Source of the DNA: Campylorhamphus procurvoides
Lineage: Eukaryota > Chordata > Aves > Passeriformes > Dendrocolaptidae
Assembly (NCBI GenBank): GCA_013396655.1
Contig: WBMV01005073.1
Span: 1 to 64,000, forward strand
Direction of reading: 5' to 3'
DNA length: 64,000 nucleotides
Below the pieces are notes generated by a model. The model was not told the DNA's origin. It was given only the letters and a program-made list of their open reading frames with translations, and made no database searches. Shown here one piece after another: positions 49,201 to 61,400 of the stretch. The position numbers and the translations under genes were made by a program. Each line of letters begins with the position of its first letter. Position 1 is the first letter of the stretch.

Positions 49201-52200
49201 TTTACATTCCAGAGAGTTCTCAGCAATAAAAATGCAATGGAAAGGCCACAAAAAATGCTTGTTGGGAATATTCGATGTAACAACAAACTGAAAAACTGTC
49301 TGAAAGTAGATAAAAAAGACTAATGTTAGAAACTCCACAAGGGTTTTCATATGTTTTCTCCCTTTTTCAGTAGAAGTCCCTCTTCAGAAATAAATAGGGA
49401 AGCATATAGCTAGAGAGGGCACTTCTAGAACTCTTCATTGCACTGACACCATCCTTGAAAAGGTTTAAAAGTTTCACCTTTATTCTCACAAAATGGATCT
49501 AGAAACTGTAGTGCAAAGCCCTTCTCTTAGTATTTAGAAATATTTGCTTCCAAACTTGATGGAAACTAAGTCACCGGGGAGGGATGTGCAATGATGAGGA
49601 ATCACAAACAAAAACAATGTGATTTTTGCCATCTTTCCAGGCAGGACTTTAGGAAGGTGCAAGTGAGAGGGAAAGAAACCTTGTGATTCACAGGGGTTTC
49701 ATAACATGAGTGGGAGTGTTTTCGTTTTATTTTTCAGGTCTTTACACCTTTCTCTGGGAATATACCTTTTTTGTTCCATTGTGTAAAACAGCCTCTTGTG
49801 AACTCAGCTTGTCTTATCTTCTTGCTGAAACAGTTGGTTATTCTGGGTCATTAGCAAGGATCCTGATACATGTGCTGTGGGATTATGGTTTATTTATCTG
49901 AATAGGAAGGTAGAGCCTGGTGTAACCTCTCCACTGGCCTTCAGAGTGACCGGGTGAAGAGGAAAAGGATGAGGGAAGCCACATATCGACTATGAAAATG
50001 TGTGTATAGGAACTCCTTTTCCTCTGTCTGCCTTTCCTTCATCTGGCCTTGAAGAGGCTGATAAGCCCTTTTAGTTCCTCTGCCTGTCTCAGATACTGAG
50101 CTGAAATCCTGACAAGCAGGTGTTCCCAGACATGTATGGAGAGCCACTTGTTTCTGCTGCTTTTCCTAAGTAGGTTTAAAGTCAGTGAGGAAGGCTATCT
50201 GAAAGCATCCAAGCATATGGTACCTCATCTTCTCCGACAGGAAAGAGGAGCAGTTTAGAAGCACTGTGCTGGTGAAACAGCACTGGGTTTGGGCAATAAA
50301 GCACAGACCTGTCAGAATCCCATTTGCCTTGCAGCAGAGAATGCTTTACCCCAATAAAGTTTATGCAAGAAGACGTGTGGTGTGGCAGGAAGGGAAACCT
50401 TGCTGTTGGGCAGGAACCTGGGGGAGTCTGAGGGGCTGTGGCCACCTAAGCCCCACATGCCTCCCATCCTCTTGTACCATGGCAGCAGAAGAAAAGCTGA
50501 GACTGTGAGAATGAGCATAGGTTGCAGGTTTAGAATGGCTTCCTCTCCTTCTGTAAGATTTTTACCTACATGTGCTCAAAATGGCAGATATGGTCTGTCT
50601 TCAGTGTGCTATCTACTGGTCTGGTTTTTCCTCCCCTGTGAGCACAGGAGTGCTCCTGTTTTACTTTTCCTGTAAATCTCCACATTTTCCCCCCTTGTTT
50701 GCATTTTTCCTTCTCTTCCCATGTCCCCATTTTCCTCTGCTGTTTCAGCTGCTGTCCTAGCAATGAGTACAAGTCCCCCTCACTGTTGTTTGTTGTACAC
50801 TACAGTTCTTAGAACTAAATTTATTTATATTTGTTCTTGGAACCTAGATGGTAAAAATAGCCTAATGTCCATGGAAATAGTGAGGGAGGGGAGTATAATG
50901 CATTTTGCATTGCTTTCATGAATTGCCAAAAGTTGAAAATCCTGTTGATTGGAACTGACTTTTCCCATATCTCTAAGCCCACAGCTCACTAAATAGATCT
51001 GGAGGCCTGGGAAAGGACATATTTCATTGAGCAGAGTTCCCATCTCTTTGAAAGAAAAAGAAGAAATACAGAAGAAAAGGAAGGGGGAGATAGAAAAAGA
51101 TGAAAGTGGGTGTGGGAGGAAGAAGAAAGGTTAATAAAGTGAAGAGAGAAAAAACTGCTTGTAATTTAATGTCCTGACCCAGAATGTAATTGTGCCATGT
51201 GTGGGAGAGAGGAGAGAAAACATCTCTAATTGTCCCAAGAAGAGGTCTCACTCTGATCTTTAAAAATCTGCTATTTATTTAATGTCCAAAACTCTATTTC
51301 TATATCCTTTCTATTCCTGCTGTCCTCTGCTGTGAACCAAGCTTTGTCACTGTCTGTGCAATGTACTTTGAGCTGCTACTGGCTGGCTGCTTACTGCAGC
51401 CTCTGCTGTGGGGTCACCACTTGGTGGAGGCACAGGTAGCTGTGGAGACCCCCACCACTTCTCCTGGCATGGAATATGGAAGAAAAGGCTGGGGTAGGCA
51501 GTCTCCTGGCCTTCAGGTGTGAAGCTGACTGGTTTTTACCCCTGCTGCTTAGAGCTACCTAGTCTTTCGTAGTTTTGTCCGGTGGACAAATATTTGGTGC
51601 AATATGAAGCTGTATCAAGCAGCGAGATAACAGTCAGCGTGAATGATTACTGCCAAGCTTGTTCACAGACCCTCTTTTACTTAGCAAGAGGCACGTGTTT
51701 GTGGGGGATCATAAACCTAGGTCATGCATAACTTTATCATGAAACAGCATAACTTTATCAGTGCTGTTATGTAGAATGGTGGGTGCACTCAGGTGCCTGC
51801 AAAGTGGCTGATGTCACTGCCCCATTGCTTAGTGTCCCAAAGAGGACTTGGAGGTTTTAAGCAATTATGTGATTCACTGGCAAAGGTTATCCAGGGTGTT
51901 GCAGTAAAGTTTTAACTTTCCAGGATTCAGTCAGAGTAGGTATTGATACAAATGTCTCATACAGTCATCCAGGCATGTATAAATGGTAGTCTAGTGCCAT
52001 GTGTGTACAGGGAGCGTATGTGCCTTTCTCTTTAGACTACATAGTTTTCATTCTGTGTCTGAAATCACTCTGACATTTGGGCTTCTAAACAGAGCTTCAA
52101 GTGAAGATGCTCAGATTGTAATTTAGTTGTACTTCTATAGCTTTTTCTCCTCTGCTCCCCTTTCATCATCACTTCTGCAACTGCTCTTTCCCTAGTTTGT

Positions 52201-53152
52201 TACCTTTCCAGTCTCCCCCCTGACCCTTTTTATTTTCCACATCAATTTTTACTGCTTCTTCCTTTTTCATCAGTCATCTTCCGTGGCTTTTTCTTCCCTT
52301 GCTTCTTTCCCAGTATTAAAGGGCATAATTTTTTACTGTACGCATAGGATAAAACATTTAAAATGATGGTTTGACCATGAGACTTGTCTTCGAAGATTTA
52401 AAGGCATTTTTCATGAGGTTACAGTTACAGGCTTTGTATACAAAGCCATCATCTTCCTGTCCTTAGATGTGTCCAGCTCTCACAGCATGTGAAACTGAAG
52501 TTCCCAGAAAACAATGGGGAAGCTGGGAGCTTGCTGTAGAATAAATACACTAATGAACAGTCTCATGCATCTGTCACTGGCATATTTTAGATTTCTTTGG
52601 CAAACTGGAGTCTTGCAGTACACTGATACGGTGGCAAATATTGATAAGCCCTTTTTTGGACAGAGAACTGAAAACATGGGTTAACACCGAGGAACCAAGG
52701 TCACTTTGACATCACGTGTGCCAGACAGTTGAAATGATTTTGCTGAATGAATCTTTACCTGTATGACCAGCAGTGCAGTTGCAGAGAATGTTGGGGAGAC
52801 TCCCATATGTTCACTGCCATGACCTTAGTGCTGATCTCTCTCAGCTGCTGGGCTTTCTGGCTTCTGATAGACTGCAATACATGTGCTGTGCATGACAAGA
52901 GCACAATGAATGAGATGTGAGAAATTTTGGCAACCAGCTATTAAACCATTCTTTCTTTTGGGAAAGAAAGTAACTCCAGAAGCAATGTTGCAACAGTGGA
53001 CTGAATTCTTCCTCAAATGAAAGTGGTCTTACTCCACTGATGAGAAGCGGCCACGGTAATTATACCTAGGGGTTTCTGAAACAGATAAAATTCTGAGCAC
53101 AGCTACATTGGTACATGGCTTACAGCTGACTAACCCTTATGACTCAGAGTTG
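46216..53152. other. SLC22A2–SLC22A3 intergenic stretch, second part
   Basis: No gene-like structure seen. Frames are short and overlap on both strands. A polypurine tract is listed separately. Confidence 0.45.
51049..51132. repeat. Polypurine tract
   Basis: About 80 bases almost wholly A and G on the + strand (GAAAGAAAAAGAAGAAATAC, then AGAAAAGGAAGGGGGAGATA and similar) with few interruptions. Low-complexity sequence. Confidence 0.8.
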
Positions 53153-53264
53153 AGCTAATATTCTCTAGTGTAACAGTGGAAGGTGTCCCTGCCCCTGGCA
53201 GGGGGATTGGAACTAGATGACCTCCAAGGTCCCTTCCTACCTGAACCATTCTATGATTCTGTGA
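53153..53264 (+). mobile_element. CR1 LINE 3′ end fragment (+)
   Basis: GGTGTCCCTGCCCCTGGCAG, GGATTGGAACTAGATGAC, AAGGTCCCTTCCTACC and CATTCTATGATTCTGTGAT reproduce the avian CR1 3′ end closely. It is the least diverged CR1 piece here. Confidence 0.88.
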
Positions 53265-54530
53265 TAATATTCAACAGAGATTGAAGTAACTTCTTTTTTA
53301 TTGGGATAAGGCTTGAAAAGCAGTAGTTTACTAAACCCTTGAGCAGTGCTGTGAGAGCAGTGCACAGGCTGATTATCAGGCTCTGTCCTCATTTCATCTT
53401 TGTGGTAGTCCCTACAGAGACAATCTCTCTCCCCAAGCACTGGAAGCTGCCAGAATAAACCATCTTACCTTTGACATCTCAGCATGATTGACCTCCAGGA
53501 TAGCCCTGTTGGAATAAAAGATCTTCTCTTGTTTGAAAGCAGAGAGTTGCCTACCTCCTCAGGCACAGACCTGGACCCAAAGATGATGCATTCATGGCCT
53601 CTAAGCTTGTTTACTACAAAACAGCACAACCAGGCATCAAATGAAATTCCCTCAAAATTACGTTCTGATGCAAGCACAGCAGTGCACCTACCCAGTCATC
53701 TGCATTTTTGCTGAGCTCATGTCACAGCATCAGTCTTCATGTGTGTTTAAAAGCTCATGTCAAATAGCCTGTATTGTAATCAAAGCCTTCCTTGATCTGG
53801 ATCGAACGGATTTAGAAATAGTACTTTGCTTCGAACCCATAGACATCCATAGTCAAAGCTGTAGGCAGTCAGAGACAACGGATTGCAGGAGACATCTTTG
53901 GCAGGTATTGCGCCTTTGCTCTTCTTACAATAGAATAGAGTGGCCATGGACCTCATGATTCTGAACTAAGTCCAAAAAAACTCCACAGCTGCATAACTGA
54001 TTTGATTCAGGGGCTTCTGCACAAGATGTGCTCACATGCACATAAAACGCACCCTGCTCCCCACCCTCAAACAAACAGTTGAGTAAAAAAAGTGAAATAA
54101 CTTGTTTTCCATTAATTTTTGAGTAAGAAACACTGACATTTCTATTTTGAATATTTGGAAGACTTTTTGAAATGAAAATTTACAAGGTCATATAAAAGCC
54201 TTCTTGAACAGGTAGATCAAACTTTAAAAAAATTTGTGTTTTCAACTGTTGCAGTTTGTGACTCTCATTTTGATTACACTACAGAAGGGAAAGGCTCTTG
54301 CAAATTAAATCTGTTCCGATGCTGAAACAGTGCTTTGGAGAAGTAATGAAACTTTGCCACAGCATTAATATCTATTTGTTGAAGGAAAGACTACTGGTCT
54401 CTTTGAAACAACTTTCTTCCTGCCCCTGCCATCCCGTGGAGCCTGCATCACTCACTGCTGCTTTTTGCAACAGGTTCTGTGCTCTTTCCCCTTAACTCTC
54501 TGCTTTATCGTTGCGCTTACTAATTTATCA
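53265..54530. other. Upstream flank of SLC22A3
   Basis: Unique-looking A/T-rich sequence with no exon or repeat recognised. The frame at 53641–53958 has no family features. Confidence 0.45.
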
Positions 54531-54576
54531 CAGCCACGGTGAGAGCTGGCATTTGCGGCTCGCTGGCCCCCAAGGA

Positions 54577-54608
54577 GTTAACCGGGTTTATTACATAACC
54601 CGTTTAAC
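54577..54608. promoter_or_regulatory. 12-bp inverted repeat upstream of SLC22A3
   Basis: GTTAACCGGGTT (54577–54588) and AACCCGTTTAAC (54597–54608) are reverse complements with one mismatch around an 8-base centre, about 380 bases before the ATG and at the edge of the CpG-rich region. It may be a dimer-binding site; the factor is unknown. Confidence 0.4.
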
Positions 54609-54669
54609 ATTCGGGATGAATAGGAAACATACGCCCCTCCTCTCCTACAAGATGTTTGTGCTCTTTAGC

Positions 54670-54900
54670 TCTCCTCCGCGGCTGTGTGCAAGCCCTGTGC
54701 CACCTGGCGTGCCCTGGGTCTCCCGGTGTGTGCTCGGGCTCTCTCGCATGCCTGCCCGCAGCTCTGCCCCGCTCCGGCTGCGCTCATGCTGCCGGCACAC
54801 CCGCGCCTGTCGCTGCCCGTGTCCCTCTGCGTGTCGCTCTGTGCCTGTGTGTGCGCACATGAGAAGAGAGGAGCGAGGGCAGGCGAGACGGTCCCGTTTA
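54670..54900 (+). promoter_or_regulatory. SLC22A3: CpG-island promoter of SLC22A3
   Basis: This is the only CpG-dense stretch in the window: many CG dinucleotides in about 230 bases, while the flanks have almost none. It ends about 90 bases before the ATG, and TTTATAGG at 54898–54905 may act as a weak TATA. Mammalian SLC22A3 also has a CpG-island promoter. Confidence 0.7.
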
Positions 54901-54986
54901 TAGGAAGTTCCAGAGGCTGATGCGAAGTGTGAAAGAGAACTCTGCCATCTCTCGGGCTGCTGCAAGCGGGTGGATCAGCTCACATA

Positions 54987-55400
54987 ATGCCATCTTTTGA
55001 TGAGGTTTTGAAGGAAGCTGGGGAATTTGGAAGATTTCAAAAGAGGGTCTTTTTCCTCCTTAGCCAGACAGGCATAACTTTTTCTTCCCTATTTGCCAGT
55101 GTGGTTTTCCTTGGGCGAGCACCAGAGAACTTCTGGTGCAGGATCCCTGGGGCAGCTGAATTAAGTGAACGATGTGGCTGGACACTGGAAGAGGAACACA
55201 ACTTCACAGTATTGCCCCTACACCTGGGGAACAAGTCCTCCAACGGAGAGTGTGAGAGGCTGGATGTTGCATGGGATACCTCTATCAGCTGTGCCAGCCC
55301 GCTTGCCCACTATGGCAATCACAGCGCTGGCAACCTGCCACTCATCACTTGCCATGATGACTGGGTATATGAACAGCCCCACTCATCCGTCATCAGTGAG
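54987..55400 (+). CDS. SLC22A3: SLC22A3 exon 1
   Basis: 138 codons. Cytosolic start MPSFDEVLKEAGEFGRFQKR, span 1, then an outer loop with sequons N72, N82 and N111 and cysteines 51, 63, 89, 102 and 122. AELSERCGWTLEEE is the family's conserved loop core, and the exon ends SSVISE at GAG|GTAAGG in phase 0. The loop is shorter than the human OCT3 loop, close to OCT1/OCT2 length. Confidence 0.96.
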
Positions 55401-58400
55401 GTAAGGAAAACCCTCATTCTCTAATTAGCAGCATCCGTCCTGGTGTGGGATTGCAGCAGTAAAATGGGATTGCCACTGTGAGGGTTGTTGCTTTAGTGGT
55501 TGGTTTTCCTTTCCAGACTTGTTTCATTTTGAGTCATGAGCAAATTGGGACAATGAGTATGATCAAGTGCTGGCATCAAGCTTTTAGGGAAAGGTGAGCT
55601 GATCTGAAAGGTGACTGACCAAAGCCAAGTGCCCCATGTAAAGCCAAACACCATGCACAGAGATTGCTCTGTCTCTAGAGGAATGTCAGATTAAAATAAA
55701 GAGTTAAGTCCTTGTAGCTGAGACTTCTGGTGCTCAATTTTGGGCCAGATGTAAACTCCAAATGTACTTGATGACCTAGATCACTGTTCTCTGTATTTCC
55801 TGTACTGAATATTTAAGTCTGCAGGTGACAAAAAGCAACTGATGGCAGACTGCCCTTCTGAGATCTGTCAGGAATCAGCAGAAATGATTGTGCTTACTAA
55901 AATAAAAAACCCCCAAACTCACAGTTTTGCCCAAAGCTTTTCCTGAATGTCAGTGTCAGAGAACTGCAAGCTATTACCACTAGTGGTAAGCACTGGCAAA
56001 TGTAGTGGTTTTTTCATGAGGCTGCAAAGGCAATTGAAGATGCTTTCCTAGCAGATCCTCTCTGTAACCTGTAATCATGCAGTGGCTGTGCTGTGGTCTG
56101 GCTCCAAAATACAGTCTGCACACTTGAATTGTGTGTTTTAAGGTCATCCTGACAGTAATTGTCACTCATGCAGTGATGAAAAAGGCAGTGTGCTTAAAAA
56201 GATTGGCTCAGAAATCATCAAAATGTGTCAGTACATCTGAGGGCTCTGGTTCCTCTCTGTCTCATGAGCCTCCCGCTGTGGTTTTTAACTGGGTACTTGC
56301 ATGACAGCTGTGCCCTCCAAAACATGTGGCAGGGCACAGTAGGCAAAGCCCTGAGCAAACACTGAATTGAAAAGAGATGCCTATCCTGACTTTTCAATTC
56401 ACCATTTTTCTCCCATCCAACTGGGACTGCTGTATCCATTGGCAGGTTCAGGCTCTCAAGAGCAGCAGATTCATTTCTTTTGCACCACATACCACCTGAA
56501 CAACTTTAGCCAGGGTCAGGAGCTCAGGAGAAGAGAAATCAAAGCACCTGACTGGCCCTAGCCCTTGAGCAAAGGTTCAGAACTGGCTTTTGTGTGCATG
56601 TGCTGAAATCAAGGCTGCTCAGAGGGTCACAAATGACATGCAGGGAATTGGTGTCAAACTTTGGTCCCTGGTAATGATGTATTTCTGCCTGTGCTGGCAG
56701 TGGCAACCAGGGCTGGGTGGGCAGGAGGACAAGTGCTGCCTGGAAGCTGCAGCCTGGCTCTGGACCGAACTACAGGAGGTGGCCATCGTGGAAGGTTTAT
56801 TCTGCTGCCTCCAAGGTCCCTCTGCTAGGAGACTGTGAGGAGCTAGACCTTAAAAATAGAAATATAGAGATTCCTTTTCTTTTGTTGTTACTTTCTTTTC
56901 CCCCTTCAGTCTTGCTGTAGGTGAAAGCATGTAGGTTGTGTCTATAATTTTGTGCTCAGAGTCCATTTATGGCAGCAGTTTGTGTATCTAACAAATCACC
57001 GTGATTTTCCAGCCGCAATGAGCCACTGGGTAGAACTAAGAGAGAAGGAAACCAGTTGTGTTGCAGCAATAAATGGAAGTGAAAGGTTTAATGGTCTCAT
57101 ACAAATACCTCACCCACTGGCACTTTCTTCCTCTGTTCTTCTGGGGAGAGCATCCAGGGTCACAGAAGGGAGGAGGCGTGAAGGGATGCTAGGGAAAGCA
57201 CTCCTCACCTATGCTCCCAAAGGTGCATGTTGGGAAAACCATGGAGTTACAGTCTGCAAGGAATGACAGGCTGGGACTGTCCCTCCCCTGTGCTGGGGCA
57301 GCAGGTCCCACCATCAGTGTCACTGCATCTCCTAGAGGGACTCTTGCTGGCTGGGTGCACCTCAGATGGAGGGTGCTAGGCTGTGACCTCCAGCACTTGC
57401 AACCTCTTTCCAGTTTTGTAACATGAATAAACCACATCCCACAATGTTCGACTTCTTCATCTAAAAAGGAAGCTTGTGGCATGCATATCCTGGCTCAACT
57501 GCTTTGAGATCAGCTACTAAAAGGAGCTTCATATCTTGTTAATGAGTTATACATGCAGCAAAGACAATTTAAATCCCAGATTTAATTTAGTCTCCTTTTT
57601 CTCAGCTGAGTCTCTAACAAACCATGACTCAATTTTGGCACATTTCTCTCTGTCAAATCAGCTCACCAAAGATGTTTTTCCTCATCCATCTACTTGTACA
57701 TGCTTCATTTTGTCCACGTGTGCAGAAATGTTTCTGTTTCTTTCAACTTAAGATTTCTGACACTTTATGTCTGGCTGAATCAACAGTGGAAGGGACCAGG
57801 GAGACAAAGTTAAAAGGATGAGTTACATGACAATCTCATGGATATAATTTCAGGGAGAGAGGGGAGAGAAAAAAAGTCAGTGTACAGCAAGCACAGATCC
57901 AGTGTGGATTTGCACTATGACAGGAGTGGCAGAGGGCAAAAGCAGACATGTAAAGCGTTCTCTGGGAAAAGATGTCATATCACACAACAGGTCTGGCAGC
58001 CAAACCACAGGCTGTTGCAATAAGTTCTGAATAACTCTTCAGAAGCTAAATCATGTGTCTGGATGGACTGATTCATGAGTTGTGAAAGGAATGGCATTGC
58101 AATACCTGACTTCATCGCCCATGTTGCTCACTGGCCACTCTCTCATCTTAGCTGTCTTCTGCAAAGGCTTTCACAGCAACATCAGCAGAGGGAAGCAAAG
58201 GGAAAAGGCGAATGTGGACTGATAAAAATCACACACTCCATTGTAAGGAGCACCTGGAGTACCTCCTGCATCACCTGCTGTTGTGAGACTCCCAAGTCTC
58301 AGTGCTGGGATACAGCTGGATGATGGGAGAATGTACCAGGGCTTTCTTTCTTCAACATTTAAGAAGAACGGCGAATTGTATTAAGAAATCATCACAGGAG

Positions 58401-61400
58401 CAACACATGGCAAAGCCAGTTAGTTTGGTCTAGTGACAGGCAACAGAGCACTGTTAAAGATTCCCTCTCAAAATCTTCTTTTGATGTCTGTCTCTGAGAG
58501 TAGGTCACTACTTCTGCAGTGACATGCCCGAGGGTCTCTGTGCTCCATTGTCAGGCTTTTCGGTAAGGGCAATCCAGATTAGAGGAGGAATTGTCCAGTG
58601 GTGCTGCACACACAGCCCAGTACTGTGGTGCCCAGATTAGAGTTGAGCAAACCAGACCTGGGTTGACACAAAGGGTTTGAGCTAATATTTCAAGACACAG
58701 CGGTGTTGCAGGTGGTGGACCTGTGCAGAGGACTTTGGCCAAATGCAATCTGCTCTGATTTGATTAAGTGGGTTTTGCATATCTCCCTGTGAAACTGGGA
58801 GATGATGTGCAGGATGGGAATGCAGCAGCTTCTCAGATTTTGCTTGGGGAGGAAGGTTGAGGGGGTAATTACCAATCTAAATTCATTCCTGGTTCATGCC
58901 AGATGGTACCATCTGAAACAATACTGGTCATAGCAAGTGGCTGGCACTGCTTGGCAGGGAAGGCTAGTGACAGCAGCAGCTCTTACAGGGAGAGGAGAAC
59001 AGGAAAGGTCTGTGTTTCTGTTCAGCAGATGGAGAAGGAGGAAGAGAAGGGGTGCTGGGGAGGCTGTAGTGGATCAGGGGACCACAGCCTCAAGCTCTGG
59101 CCCAGGGACCTGGAGAGGAACCCAGCTCACTCCCTGAGCTCTGTAACACTTGAAACAGGAAATACGTTGCCTGCCATCTTCTTCTGGGTGAGTCTTGTGA
59201 GGGACACACATACCCAGAACATACAGGAGTCAATAAGCCTAACTTTCACTATGCTGAAGACGGAGTCGCTGATCTTTAATAATGCTGGGCTTTGGCACTA
59301 TGTCCTTTTGTGCCAATGGAGATAAATCTAGCACTCTGCGACTGGGTGCCTGGAAGTAATGTGCAAATGGGTTTTATTCAGATATTTTTTGTCTTCGTGA
59401 CTCCTAGAGCCATGGGCATGAGCTACAACTGTGTCTGCAGGTGGAATGGCCTGCGGTGGTGGATGAAAGGAAGAGGGAAGTCTATGTGGTCCCCAGCAAC
59501 TACAGCACAGCTGGCATATTTTAGGCAGCATTTATTAGACCCTTTGTGGGCAGAAGTTCAGCAGAAGTCTTCTCACTGTAGATGATGTAATTTTGAGACC
59601 TGGTAATAATTGTTGCCAAAGTGTGAGGTGGACAGGTGATTATCTGAACATAGCCTATGCACCTACTGGGAATCAATCTTTTTGCTCTTCTGCTCTCCAG
59701 CTATCTCAGAAAATAACAGTCAGCATTTGCAGAGAAACCTATAAGGAAAGCAATAATGTTTGTTTCATAGGTTTTATAGTCCTCAGAGAAGGAGGTAACA
59801 TGGCAGTCAAACTCAGGGCGGAGCAAGCACAGCTCCTCCAAAACAATAAGCAAAGCAATTCACCCTCAAATTGTGGATCGAGTGTGACTGTTGTTATTGG
59901 CATGGCAGTACCTTGTTTTATTTCCACTGTCATGGTGGGATTAATATTAATCAGTGGAGGAAAAGGGGAGAAGGGCAGACACAGGAGCAGAGGGAGCAGC
60001 AATTGCTGAATAACTTATGAAGCTCTGATTAAGCTTTCCCTGTATAAGAGAGGCTGGAGCAGTTGCTTGCAGAGGTTGTGCCATTGTGGCTGTTTCTGCC
60101 ACTGAGCCTGCCGTAACTGGGTGACATTTCAGGCATTATTTTTTCTTACTGTTTTGAGGACAGCTGTTGCTTTTCCTCCTTTGGGAGACAGTGAGTTTCC
60201 CTAGGTCCCTCTTGCTTTGCCCCTAGAGAGACATAACAAAAAAGAAAGGCAGTACAGGTCTTCTGTCCTAGGACACTCAGTGAGTGAGGTGATCTGAGTG
60301 GCAGTGACACAGAGGTACCAGCTGGCCCTTAGCCCACGCACAGGAGACAAACTTGCAAAGCTCTCAATGCTAATGTGTCCCTCAGGGCTTGAGCCACAGT
60401 GCTCTGGCAGCAGCATACACACTGACTCCACTTGTCCTGCTAAGTTCCCAACTTGAAACAAGACACGAAGAAGGACAGTGTTGTTAATTTGTCCCCTAGC
60501 ACTCTGATAGAACCTTTAACAGAAAAGGAAGGTAATTTCTCCCTTTTCACTGCATGCACTTGCAGGGGGGTTTGTTGCAGTAAGGATGTGGGAAAGATAG
60601 CAGTTTGAAAGGCCAGAGGACAAGAGAGGTGGAGAAGAACTGCCCAGCAACAAATAAGGAACATACAAGAACAGTCTGCATCTGCCCAGGTTTCCTTAAA
60701 CGGTGAGTATTGCCCGAAACCTTTTGTCACTGGGAGTCAAAGGGAAAAGCATCCTCTGTTTGGCCACTTGTATGAATGCCATTTAAAACGTGTGTGTGGG
60801 CTCTCAATATGCTGTTGCAACTGGGCTGGGGAATCACTGTAGGTCTCTTTATAGACCAAAGATTTGAATCCTTCATTATGAAGTTTAATTGTAACAGGCA
60901 GTAAAGCACTTAAAAACTCCTCCTCAAAGTTGCTACATTTTGAGGAGCTTTTATTGGCATGTTGTCATTTAACACAATATATTTCTCCAGGGATATGTGT
61001 GCTGAAGTGTTTTGGGACTCTTTTGGTAAATAAAGGTCTCCCAAGTATCAGGAATTACAAGTTTGTGGTTAGTCTGTATGTCAAACTAAAGTGGAAAATG
61101 TTATCCTTCTGCTGCCAAAGTTACGAAGAAATGAGACGTTGCCACAGCCTTGTATTTCCCAGTCATTAGTCATGTACAAGCAATTCTTCTCTTCCTATCT
61201 CAGCCAGTTGCCACTCCTTCCTACGGGGATTACACCACTAATGAGCTAGAGAGAACCAGGGCAAACCCTCTTCCTTCTCCCAGAGAGATCGCACTCAGGT
61301 GGTTTGCTGCTGCTTTAGAGATCAGCAAAGCACACCAGTGCCACTGTGAATCTGAACATCTCATTGATATTCAAGCCCCTAGGAGGTATGCAAAGATTCA

